From DAHUZL01 sp035533215 (lineage in GTDB: Bacteria > Chloroflexota > Dormibacteria > Aeolococcales > Bog-877), in the NCBI GenBank assembly GCA_035533215.1, contig DATLUG010000006.1, positions 1 to 64,000 on the forward strand: a DNA stretch of 64,000 bases, in the 5' to 3' direction. The notes below the pieces were generated by a model, which had not been told where the DNA came from, did no database searches, and saw nothing but the letters and a program-made list of their open reading frames with translations. Every line of letters starts with the position of its first letter. Position 1 is the first letter of the stretch. Below are positions 16,118 through 23,242 of this stretch, in pieces. The position numbers and the translations under genes are program-made.

Positions 16118-18195
16118 GGGGCCGCCCCGCCGGCGTGGTGGAGCCCGACCCAGAGGGCGAAGCCGGCCACCGCCAGGACGAAGGTGGCCACCGTTGCCGC
16201 CGCGGCCGCCTCGCGGCGCCACAGGCACACCCGGTCGAGCCATCCGGCCGCCCCCCGCACCGCGTCCCCCACCGCTTGGAAGCCCGCCCCCTCGATCCTG
16301 GCGTCGACCGCCAGCAGCGCGCGTCCGGGCGCGGTGAGCAGCACCCGCTCAGCCGCCCCGAGCCCGCCGAGGGCGAGCGCCGCCGCCGCCGGCCTCGCCG
16401 GGTCCGGTCCGCCGCCGAGCTCGACGGAAGGGGGGCGGAGCCCATCCGTCTGCCCCACGGGCGGTCGGGCGGGGCCGAGCCGGCCGCGCCAGCCGACCCA
16501 GGCGGCCGCCGCCGGCAGGGCCAGGGTCAGGAGCAGCGCCGCCCCGTTCACGGGAAGGCCCGGACCGCCGGGCGGGGTGGCGACGAAGGCCCCCAGGCTC
16601 GGCCCCACCCCGGGCAGGACCGCCAGCCCGCTGACCAGCGCGAGGCCGGCCGCCCCCAGCAGGGCCGGCGCGAGGGTCCGCCCGCCGCGGTCGGGCCGGG
16701 CGTGGGGCCGGCGGGGGTGGCGCCGCGGCGACGCCGGCTGCGGCTCGGGGATGGGGGCCAGCCCCCGCGCCACCGCGGCGGCGGCGGCGGCGCCGGCCAC
16801 CACGACCCCGACCCCGGCCAGCAGCCGGGCCACCGGGTCGATCGCGGTCCCGGCCGGCAGCCGGGCGGCCCAGGCCGCGCCGAGGATGGCGGAACGGGCG
16901 AAGAACGCGCCCATCCCGACCCCGCCCCCGAGGGCGAGGCACCCGAGGAGGCAGGCCCACCCCACCGGCCCCTGGGACCGCATCGCCAGCCAGGACGGGC
17001 GGGGACCGCCGCCGCGGGCCGCCATCACCCCCAGCGCTCCGAGGACGGCGGGCGTCGCCAGCGCCACCGTGGCCGCCAGCGCGGCGGCGCCGGCCACCGT
17101 CCCCAGCCCGACGCCGACGACCGCGGTGGCCAGGCCGCTGGCGGCGAGCCAGAGCACCCGGCGGTCCAGCGGACCGGTGCGGAACGCCAGCACGGCGAAG
17201 CCGGCGGCGGCGGCGGCGGCGGCGACCACCACCGCCGGGAGCACGTGGGTCGCGACCTCCAGCAGGACCACGGTGCGGCTGAGCACCGCCACCCCGCCCA
17301 GGCCCAGGCCGACGACCGCGATCCAGGCCGTGGCCACGCCCGCCGCCGACGTGGCCCGGCGCGAGACCGCGGTGAGGGCGACCGCCGCCACCAGGACGGC
17401 GGCCGCGGCCAGCTCCAGCACCGCGGCGAGGACCAGGGAGCGCGCCCCCACCCCGGTGACGGTGCCGTGCGGCGCCGCCAGCCAGCGGCCGGCGAGCGCC
17501 ACGAAGCTGAAGCCGTCGGCGTAGGTGGCCGAGGGGTGGCGTCCGGAGGTGGCGGCGGCCTCGATCGCGCCCGAGAACTTGGCGTCCAGGAAGACCGCCG
17601 CCAGGACCAGGCCCACCGCGGCCAGCCAGCCGGCCAGGAACAGCCGGCGCGCCGCGATCCGAAGGCCGACGGTGTGGGCGTCGTCGGCGGCGGCGAGGTA
17701 GCCGGCCAGAGCCAGGAGCCCCACCGCCGCGGCCGCCTGCACATACCCCGGTGCCAGCACCAGCCCCAGCGCCGCCGCCGTCGCGAGCGCCACCGCCCGG
17801 TGGAGGACCACGGTCTGGCCGGCGGCCCTGGAGGTGGAGAGGAGGAAGCACTGGAGGGTGAGCGCCGACACCGAGACCGCGAGGGCGAGGGTCACGCTGA
17901 GGGGGTCGACCAGGATCCCGACCGAGGGCTGGAGGGTCGCCGCCAGCAGGGTCCTGGTGGCGGCATTGAAGGGGGTCTGGATCACCGGGTAGGTGAAGAC
18001 CGGCACCGTGTTCTGGTACGTGGGCCGACCCTGGGCGAGCTCGAAGCCGAGGAGGAGGACCGCGGCGACGACCACCAGCATCGCCCCCACGGTGAGGGTG
18101 ACCGCGATCGCCCGGCGGGTCTCGACCGCATAGCTGAGGACGATGAAGGCGAGGGGGAGGAAGCAGACCGCCCACCCCAGGTTCAGCAGGGTCAC
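16114..18195 (-). CDS. nuoL: NuoL-like complex I membrane subunit, strongly divergent
   Basis: 693 residues and about 16 hydrophobic segments. The motif VGILVDPLSVTLALAVS matches the D-x-LS signature at the start of the antiporter module. A C-terminal amphipathic helix region (RIEGAGFQAVGDAVRGAAGW) and a last membrane helix match NuoL's lateral helix HL and TM16. The central part has lost the recognisable WELVGLcSYLLIG segment (AVGLLALAGYLAAADD in its place), and no KSAQ-PLH-WLPDAM block can be found. Ala/Val/Leu dominate. Starts at GTG 18195 overlapping the nuoK stop. The position and HL-like tail support the assignment more than the core does. Confidence 0.68.
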   Translation of the reverse strand: MTLLNLGWAVCFLPLAFIVLSYAVETRRAIAVTLTVGAMLVVVAAVLLLGFELAQGRPTYQNTVPVFTYPVIQTPFNAATRTLLAATLQPSVGILVDPLSVTLALAVSVSALTLQCFLLSTSRAAGQTVVLHRAVALATAAALGLVLAPGYVQAAAAVGLLALAGYLAAADDAHTVGLRIAARRLFLAGWLAAVGLVLAAVFLDAKFSGAIEAAATSGRHPSATYADGFSFVALAGRWLAAPHGTVTGVGARSLVLAAVLELAAAAVLVAAVALTAVSRRATSAAGVATAWIAVVGLGLGGVAVLSRTVVLLEVATHVLPAVVVAAAAAAAGFAVLAFRTGPLDRRVLWLAASGLATAVVGVGLGTVAGAAALAATVALATPAVLGALGVMAARGGGPRPSWLAMRSQGPVGWACLLGCLALGGGVGMGAFFARSAILGAAWAARLPAGTAIDPVARLLAGVGVVVAGAAAAAAVARGLAPIPEPQPASPRRHPRRPHARPDRGGRTLAPALLGAAGLALVSGLAVLPGVGPSLGAFVATPPGGPGLPVNGAALLLTLALPAAAAWVGWRGRLGPARPPVGQTDGLRPPSVELGGGPDPARPAAAALALGGLGAAERVLLTAPGRALLAVDARIEGAGFQAVGDAVRGAAGWLDRVCLWRREAAAAATVATFVLAVAGFALWVGLHHAGGAAP

Positions 18196-18572
18196 GCCGC
18201 GGGTCCCCCCCCGTCCACGGTGGCGGCCGCGGGCACCGCCTCCGCCCGGGGCCCCGGGGGCGGGTCGGGGAGGGCCAGGTCCGCCTGGGCCAGGCTCTCC
18301 AGCGCGCGCCGGCGGGCGACGACGGCGAGCGCGGCGCCGGCGCCGACCACCGCGGTCGCGCAGACCAGCACCACCAGCGCCAGCACCGCGCCGGTCGCCG
18401 CCCGCCCGGGGTCGGCGAGGCCGAAGCCACTCGCGCCCAGCATCACGCCGCTGAAGAGGATCGCGATCCCCACCAGCTGGCCCAGGGCGTCGCGGCGGGC
18501 GATGACCCCGTAGCCGCCCACGGCGACGAGGCCGGCGGCGAGGCCGAGGGCGACCGCGGCGGCCGCGGTCAC
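18192..18572 (-). CDS. nuoK: NuoK-like complex I membrane subunit, divergent
   Basis: 126 residues with three membrane helices, the NuoK/MrpC topology, plus a 30-residue polar tail. LVGIAILFSGVMLGASGFG aligns with the LIGLELMLNAVNL motif, but the conserved Glu of helix 2 is Ala. The second Glu (AAAEAAIGLA) is also gone (VCATAVVGAGAALA). GTG 18572 overlaps the nuoJ stop; its own stop overlaps the nuoL start, so translation is coupled on both sides. Confidence 0.72.
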   Translation of the reverse strand: MTAAAAVALGLAAGLVAVGGYGVIARRDALGQLVGIAILFSGVMLGASGFGLADPGRAATGAVLALVVLVCATAVVGAGAALAVVARRRALESLAQADLALPDPPPGPRAEAVPAAATVDGGGPAA

Positions 18573-19156
18573 GGGCGCAGCCCCCGCCGGGCGGCGCGGG
18601 CGGCGGCGCGCTGGGCGGCCCGGGCCCGCTGGGCCGCGACCCGGCGCCGGTGCGCCTCGACGGCGGCGACCTCGGCCGCCTCGCGATGGTCGCGGACCGC
18701 CACCGCCGCCCCGATCGCCGCCACCATCGCCACCAGCACCACCGCCAGCTCCACCGGGACGGCATAGCCGAGCAGGAGGGTGTGCCCGACCGACGGGCCG
18801 GGTCCGGGCCGATGGACCCACGCCCTCCCGGTGCTGACCCCGATGCCGACCAGCAGACCGCAGAGCCCCACCGCCGCCCCGGCGGCCGGCCCCGATCGGG
18901 CCCAGCCGCGGGTCGGCTCGCCCCCCTCCGTGCCGGGATCGGCGAGCGGTGCGAGCAGGAGCAGCTGGGCCACCAGCCCCAGCAGCAGCTGGGCGACCGC
19001 CACCACGACCAGCCCGGCGACGAGGAGCGCCAGCCCGAGCGCGAGCTGGCACAGCCCGAACGCCGCCAGCGTCGCACCGCGGCCCTGGCGGAGGGCCGCG
19101 GTGCCGGCCGCCCCCAGCGCCACCCCGCCGAGGGCCGCCACGGCGACGGCCGTCAT
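18569..19156 (-). CDS. nuoJ: NuoJ-like complex I membrane subunit
   Basis: 195 residues with four to five membrane helices. AQLLLGLVAQLLLLAPLADP corresponds to the third helix of NuoJ, and LLLGYAVPVELAVVLVAMVAAIGAAVAVRDH to its last helix, a typical NuoJ ending. The tail is Arg/Ala-rich. ATG 19156 begins the first membrane helix. A GTG at 19246 lies 9 nt after a TACAAT -10 element and could be a leaderless start, adding 30 residues. First gene of the J-K-L-M-N-like cluster; NuoA-I are not in the window. Confidence 0.72.
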   Translation of the reverse strand: MTAVAVAALGGVALGAAGTAALRQGRGATLAAFGLCQLALGLALLVAGLVVVAVAQLLLGLVAQLLLLAPLADPGTEGGEPTRGWARSGPAAGAAVGLCGLLVGIGVSTGRAWVHRPGPGPSVGHTLLLGYAVPVELAVVLVAMVAAIGAAVAVRDHREAAEVAAVEAHRRRVAAQRARAAQRAAARAARRGLRP

Positions 19157-19255
19157 CGGCGGGAGCGGGGCGCGGCGCGCCGGCGACGCGCGGCCGGTCG
19201 TGGCCCCGGCCGCCGGGCGGCGGGGCGCGAGAGGGCCGTCGCGCACATCCGCGCC

Positions 19256-19261
19256 ATTGTA
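19256..19261 (-). promoter_or_regulatory. -10 element TACAAT upstream of the nuoJKLMN-like cluster
   Basis: TACAAT on the minus strand in the gap between the prenyl synthase stop and nuoJ. No recognisable -35. It suggests the cluster can be transcribed separately from the upstream genes. Confidence 0.5.
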
Positions 19262-19341
19262 GGGAGGGCGGCCGGGGGCCACCGGCGGGCGACCGGGGAG
19301 GCGACGGGGGCCCCTGCCCCCCCGCGGTCCCGCCGGCCCCG

Positions 19342-20838
19342 TCAGCGGTCGCGGACCACCAGGCGGTCGGTGTAGGCGGCGAGGCGCCGCCGGGCCCGAT
19401 CCGGCAGCGGCGCCAGCGCGGCCAGGGCCTCCGCCGACCACTCGTCGGCGAGGGCCCGGGCCGCGGCCAGCGCCCCGCTCTGCCGCACCAGCCCCACCAC
19501 CTGCAGGCTGGCCGCCTCCGCCGCCGGGCCCGGGTCGGCGGCGTCGAGCCGGCGCAGGGCCGAGAGGACGTCGGCGCGAGCCGCCCCCCGCAGCGCGCAG
19601 ATCAGCGGCAGGGTGCACAGCCCCTGGGCCAGGTCCAGCCCGGCCGGCTTGCCGGTCAGCAGCGGGTCGGCGAAGTCCAGGCAGTCGTCGATCCCCTGGA
19701 ACGAGAGCCCGAGGAGGTGGGCGTAGCGGAGCAGGGCGCGCCGCTGGGGCCAGGGGGTGCGGCTGAGCCGGGCCCCGGTCTCCACGCAGGCGCCCAGGAG
19801 GGCGCCGGTCTTGCCCGCCGCCACCTGCCGGTAGCCACCGAGCTGGGCGGTCCAGCGGCGGCGTCCGTCCAGCTCCCGCAGCTGGGCCTCCGCGATCCGC
19901 ACCAGGGAGCGGGTGATCGCCCGGGCGATCGCGGGGTCGCCGAGGCCGCAGAGCAGCTCGGCCGATCGGCCGAGGTAGTGGTCCCCGACCGCGAGCGCTG
20001 TCAGCGCCCCGCGATCGCTGGCGACCGTCGGGGCCCCGCGGCGCGAGGCCGCCCCGTCGACCAGATCGTCGTGGCAGAGGGTGGCGGCGTGGAGGAGCTC
20101 GATGGCGGCGGCGCCGACCACGGCCCGCTCGGGGTCGTAGCGGGGCCCGACCTCAGCGGCGAGGAGGACCAGCCCGGCCCGCAGCCGCTTGCCGCCCGCC
20201 CCCAGCAGGAGCGCCATCGGGCCCGCCAGCCCCGGGGGGTCCTGGAGCAGGCGGCCGCCCAGCCATCGCTGCACCGGGTCCCGGGAGGCGCGCAGCCGGT
20301 CCAGCGCCGGGGTGTCGGCCGGGGCAGGCCCCAGGGCGGCGCCGCCGCCCGCGAGCGCCGCCCCGGCGCGCCACCACCTGGCCTGCGCCGTCCCCGGAAG
20401 CCGCGCCGCCGACGCCCCGGCGAGGCCGCAGGCGGGAAGGAGCTGGCGGGCCGCCCGGGCCGCCTCGTCGCCGGCGGCGAGGGCGCCGGCGGCCGCCGCC
20501 ACCCCGCGGGCGAAGGCCGCCTGCACGACCAGGTCGGAGTGGCCCGACAGCGCCTGGGAGGCGCGGGCCAGGCAGTAGTCGCCGGCCAGGGTGGCGAGTC
20601 CGACCGGCTCCTCCCGGGTGGCGGCGGCGTGGTGCCACTCCAGCGCCCGCTCCACCAGCTCGGCGGCAGCGGCGGCGTGGACCGCGCCCGCCCCGGCCCG
20701 CTCCCCGGACGCCGCCGCCCGCAGGGTGAGCCGGGCCGGCAGGCCCAGGCTGGGGCGAGCGCGGCCGAGACCGCGGGACCAGGCGAGGCGCGACACCACC
20801 GCCTGGGTCTCGGTCAGCATCGGCGCCGCGATCGCCAT
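19342..20838 (-). CDS. Polyprenyl diphosphate synthase with an extra N-terminal pseudo-domain
   Basis: 498 residues, about 170 longer than usual. The catalytic domain occupies roughly residues 190-498: GGKRLRAGLVLLA, the first Asp-rich motif HDDLVD, a downstream GDHYLGRSAELL, and the second Asp-rich motif GIDDCLDF. These bind Mg-diphosphates in trans-prenyltransferases that make menaquinone side chains. The N-terminal ~185 residues repeat parts of the same fold without the Asp motifs: AAAAELVERALEWHHAA resembles AAAIELLHAATLCHDDL, and AGDYCLARASQAL resembles VGDHYLGRSAELL. It therefore looks like a fused, catalytically dead second subunit. ATG 20838 has GGAGGG upstream. Neighbouring nuo-like genes fit a quinone-chain role. 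Confidence 0.85.
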   Translation of the reverse strand: MAIAAPMLTETQAVVSRLAWSRGLGRARPSLGLPARLTLRAAASGERAGAGAVHAAAAAELVERALEWHHAAATREEPVGLATLAGDYCLARASQALSGHSDLVVQAAFARGVAAAAGALAAGDEAARAARQLLPACGLAGASAARLPGTAQARWWRAGAALAGGGAALGPAPADTPALDRLRASRDPVQRWLGGRLLQDPPGLAGPMALLLGAGGKRLRAGLVLLAAEVGPRYDPERAVVGAAAIELLHAATLCHDDLVDGAASRRGAPTVASDRGALTALAVGDHYLGRSAELLCGLGDPAIARAITRSLVRIAEAQLRELDGRRRWTAQLGGYRQVAAGKTGALLGACVETGARLSRTPWPQRRALLRYAHLLGLSFQGIDDCLDFADPLLTGKPAGLDLAQGLCTLPLICALRGAARADVLSALRRLDAADPGPAAEAASLQVVGLVRQSGALAAARALADEWSAEALAALAPLPDRARRRLAAYTDRLVVRDR

Positions 20839-20904
20839 CGCCCTCCATGCGACCGAACCCGGCGGCCGTGTGTCAAGTGTGCGGAGTCGGAGGGGCGGGG
20901 CGGC

Positions 20905-21204
20905 TCAGCGGCCGCGGCCGCCGGAGCCGGGCCACGCCCGCCCGAGCGCCGCCGCGCCGCCCAGCCCCACCAGCGCCGCCACCACCGCGAGAACGAAGAG
21001 CGGGGTGGGGTGGGCGCCCCCGAGGGCGGGGACCGCGGCCACCAGGACCGTCAGCGCGACCAGCCCCAGCCATGCGATGGGTCCCGGGAGCCGGAGGCGG
21101 CCGAGGCCGGAGGCAAGGGCCCCGAGGCCGCGGTCGGGCCACCAGGCCGTGACCCCCGCCGCCGCCGCCGCCGCGACGATCGCCGCCGCCGCCGCGGCGA
21201 TCAC
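20905..21204 (-). CDS. Small membrane protein, function unknown (II)
   Basis: 99 residues with three hydrophobic segments: an Ala-rich N-terminal helix, PIAWLGLVALTVLVAAVPAL, and TPLFVLAVVAALVGLGGAAA. Begins at GTG 21204, overlapping the stop of the preceding small membrane gene (GTGA), so the two are translated together. No family is recognised. It sits between mnmA and the prenyl synthase. Confidence 0.6.
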   Translation of the reverse strand: MIAAAAAAIVAAAAAAGVTAWWPDRGLGALASGLGRLRLPGPIAWLGLVALTVLVAAVPALGGAHPTPLFVLAVVAALVGLGGAAALGRAWPGSGGRGR

Positions 21205-21521
21205 CGGGTCCCGTCCTTGGTCGCGGCGACCGCCCCCAGCGGCCCGGCGGGCGCCGAGGTGGTGATCACGAAGGCGAGGAGGAGGAAGGCGACCGTCGCC
21301 GCCAGGAGGGTGACCACCGAGACCCCGCCCGCCACCACCGGGCCCTCGCCGGCGTTCAGCTGGGCCAGCTGGGCCCCCCCCGCGACCGCCAGCGCCAGGG
21401 CCACCCCCCACAGCGCCGCGCGCCGGCGCTGCCACGCCGCCCGGACCGCCACCACCACGGCGAAGCACCCGAGGCCGGCGAAGCAGAGGAGGACCACCCC
21501 GATGATCCAGGAGAACTTCAC
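21201..21521 (-). CDS. Small membrane protein, function unknown (I)
   Basis: 106 residues, three hydrophobic segments: FSWIIGVVLLCFAGLGCFAV, LWGVALALAVAGGAQLA and VSVVTLLAATVAFLLLAFVI. GTG 21521 overlaps the mnmA stop (GTGA) and its own stop overlaps the next small membrane gene. No family recognised. The pair may form a small complex; this is inferred only from coupling. Confidence 0.6.
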   Translation of the reverse strand: MKFSWIIGVVLLCFAGLGCFAVVVAVRAAWQRRRAALWGVALALAVAGGAQLAQLNAGEGPVVAGGVSVVTLLAATVAFLLLAFVITTSAPAGPLGAVAATKDGTR

Positions 21522-22723
21522 GCCGCCAGCGTGCCCCCGGCGACGACCCGGTCGCCGCGGTAGCAGACCGCCGACTGGCCGGGGGCGACCAGCGGCTCCG
21601 GCTCTTCGAACCGGACCCGGGCGCAGCCGTCCGAGCCGGGCTCCCAGGTCGCCGCCACCGCCCCGCCATGGGCGCGCAGCTGGACCTCGGCGCGGATCGG
21701 GCCGGCCGGGGGCCGGCCGTCGAGGTAGACGCACCCCTCGACGACCGCCTGGCGGACGCAGAGCGCCTCCCGCGGGCCGACCACCAGCCGGTTGTGCTGG
21801 GGGTCGAGCCGGAGCACGTACAGGGGGCGCTGCGAGGGCCCCACCGCCGAGAGCCCCAGGCCCGAGCGCTGGCCAACGGTGTATCCCGCCAGACCGGTGT
21901 GGCCCCCGACCACGGTGCCGTCGACGCTCACGATCGGCCCCGGACGCGCCCGCGACCCCAGCCGCTGCCGCAGCCAGGCCCGGTGGTCGCCGCCGACGAA
22001 GCAGAGCTCCTGGGAGTCCGGTTTGGCAGCGACGCCGAGGCCGAGGCCGGCGGCGATCCGGCGGACCAGGACCTTCTCGACCTCGCCCAGGGGCAGGCAG
22101 ACCGCGGCCAGGGTCCCCGGGCCGCAGTGGTAGAGCGTGTAGGACTGGTCCTTGCGCACATCGAGGGCGCGGTGGAGGGTGCAGCGCCCGTCCGCCCCCG
22201 CGCGCACCCTGGCGTAGTGGCCGGTGGCGAGGTGGGTGGCGCCGACCGCGCGGACCCGCTCGAGCAGGGCCGAGAACTTGATCCACTGGTTGCAGCGCAC
22301 GCAGGGGTTGGGCGTCCGCCCCGAGCCGGCGGTGTCGACGAAGTCGCGCACCACCGTGTCCGCGAAGGGGCCCGAGAGGTCCAGCACGTAGTGGGCCATC
22401 CCCAGCCTGGTCGCGGCCCGCCGCGCGTCCTCGACGGCGTCCACCGAGCAGCAGCCGCCGCCGTCGGTGGGGACCTCGCCCCACAGCCGCATGGTGACGC
22501 CGAAGGCGGGCAGCCCGGCGGCCACCACCAGGGCGGCGGCCACCGCGCTGTCCACCCCACCGCTCATCGCCACCGCGACGACGCTGCCCGCCGGCAGCCG
22601 GCGACCGCCGACGGTCTGCGGCCGGATCGGGCGGCCGCCGGCGCGGGCCGCCGCCCGGGCGATCGCGGCGGCCGCGAGCGGGGCCGCGCGGCGGCCGCCC
22701 GGCCGCTCAGACGGCGAGGTCAC
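21518..22723 (-). CDS. mnmA: tRNA-specific 2-thiouridylase MnmA
   Basis: About 401 residues. The PP-loop AMSGGVDSAVAAALV binds ATP. The catalytic cysteines lie in NPCVRCNQWIKF and DSQELCFVGG. GHYARV, RKDQSYTLYHC and GYTVGQRSGLGLS are also standard MnmA motifs, and a C-terminal beta-barrel follows. MnmA thiolates U34 of tRNA-Gln/Glu/Lys using sulfur relayed from a cysteine desulfurase. The start is uncertain: GTG 22723 overlaps the upstream gene by 17 bp and gives a ~45-residue Arg/Ala-rich lead before the PP-loop, longer than usual. A later non-ATG start is possible. Confidence 0.92.
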   Translation of the reverse strand: MTSPSERPGGRRAAPLAAAAIARAAARAGGRPIRPQTVGGRRLPAGSVVAVAMSGGVDSAVAAALVVAAGLPAFGVTMRLWGEVPTDGGGCCSVDAVEDARRAATRLGMAHYVLDLSGPFADTVVRDFVDTAGSGRTPNPCVRCNQWIKFSALLERVRAVGATHLATGHYARVRAGADGRCTLHRALDVRKDQSYTLYHCGPGTLAAVCLPLGEVEKVLVRRIAAGLGLGVAAKPDSQELCFVGGDHRAWLRQRLGSRARPGPIVSVDGTVVGGHTGLAGYTVGQRSGLGLSAVGPSQRPLYVLRLDPQHNRLVVGPREALCVRQAVVEGCVYLDGRPPAGPIRAEVQLRAHGGAVAATWEPGSDGCARVRFEEPEPLVAPGQSAVCYRGDRVVAGGTLAA

Positions 22724-22931
22724 CCTCGACCGGGTCGACCCGGACGCCGAGCTCCTCGCAGAAGCGGAGCCCGCGGTCGATCTCGTCCGGCTCACCCAGG
22801 ACCTCCAGCATCACCCAGCCCTCGTCGCGGCTGACATCCGCCCGGCGGATGTTGGTGACCACGCTGAACTCGTGGCCCAGCCGATGGATGACGGGCTCGC
22901 CGACCAGGTCCGGCGAGAAGTGGAGGGTCAC
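22707..22931 (-). CDS. NIL-domain protein
   Basis: 74 residues, almost entirely one NIL domain: VTLHFSPDLVGEPVIHRL, VVTNIRRADV, GWVMLEVLGEPDEIDRGL, EELGVRVDPVE. NIL domains occur at the C-terminus of methionine ABC transporter ATPases and as stand-alone partners of sulfur-carrier proteins in sulfur amino acid synthesis. The gene directly follows a ThiS/MoaD-like carrier, so a sulfur-transfer role is plausible. GTG 22931 is taken as start; a TTG at 22946 is an alternative. Confidence 0.8.
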   Translation of the reverse strand: MTLHFSPDLVGEPVIHRLGHEFSVVTNIRRADVSRDEGWVMLEVLGEPDEIDRGLRFCEELGVRVDPVEGDLAV

Positions 22932-22950
22932 CCGGCGCCGGGCCAACGGG

Positions 22951-23229
22951 TCAGCCGCCCCCGGCGACCGCCGGCACGATCGAGAGGTCGTCCCCGTCGA
23001 CGAGGGCAGTGCCGAGCCCATCCGCGAACCGGATGTCCTCGTCGTTGCGGTAGAGGCTGACGAACGGCTTCAGCTGGCCGTCCGGCTCGTGGAGCCTGGC
23101 GGCGAAGCCCGGGTAGCGCCCGTCCAGGTTGCTGAGCGCCTCGGCCACGGTCCCGCCGTCGATCTCCACCTCGGCGGCGCCGCCGGTCAGGCTGCGCAGG
23201 GGTCCCGGCACCCTGACCGTCACCGCCAC
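22951..23229 (-). CDS. ThiS/MoaD-family sulfur carrier protein (CysO-like candidate)
   Basis: 92 residues with a ubiquitin-like beta-grasp pattern: VTVRVPGPLRSLTGG at the N-terminus, TVAEALSNLDGRYPGFAARL as the helix, LVDGDDLSIVPAVAGGG at the end. The C-terminal GG is what is activated to a thiocarboxylate. GTG 23229 has GAGGAG about 10 nt upstream. The arrangement threonine synthase, oxidoreductase, carrier, NIL protein points to amino-acid sulfur metabolism rather than molybdopterin. A CysM/Mec pair at 41.7-43.2 kb would be the natural partner of a CysO-type carrier, but pairing is inferred. Confidence 0.85.
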   Translation of the reverse strand: MAVTVRVPGPLRSLTGGAAEVEIDGGTVAEALSNLDGRYPGFAARLHEPDGQLKPFVSLYRNDEDIRFADGLGTALVDGDDLSIVPAVAGGG

Positions 23230-23242
23230 CGCGAACGACTCC

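Noticed and set aside
14834..17524. Long plus-strand open frame (about 900 codons) opposite the nuo-like genes
   Set aside because: Composition is Arg/Gly/Gln/Glu-rich without any fold signal; it is antisense to intact, overlapping membrane-protein genes.
13059..18572. Possibility that the nuo-like genes are Mrp/Mnh antiporter or hydrogenase-4 genes
   Set aside because: Order J-K-L-M-N, a NuoL-like C-terminal lateral helix and lack of MrpB/E/F/G or HyfE-type proteins fit Nuo better, although core motifs are weak.
22951..23229. Assignment of the beta-grasp protein as MoaD of molybdopterin synthase
   Set aside because: No moaE or other moa/moe genes nearby; NIL protein, thrC and mnmA point to sulfur amino acid or tRNA sulfur metabolism.
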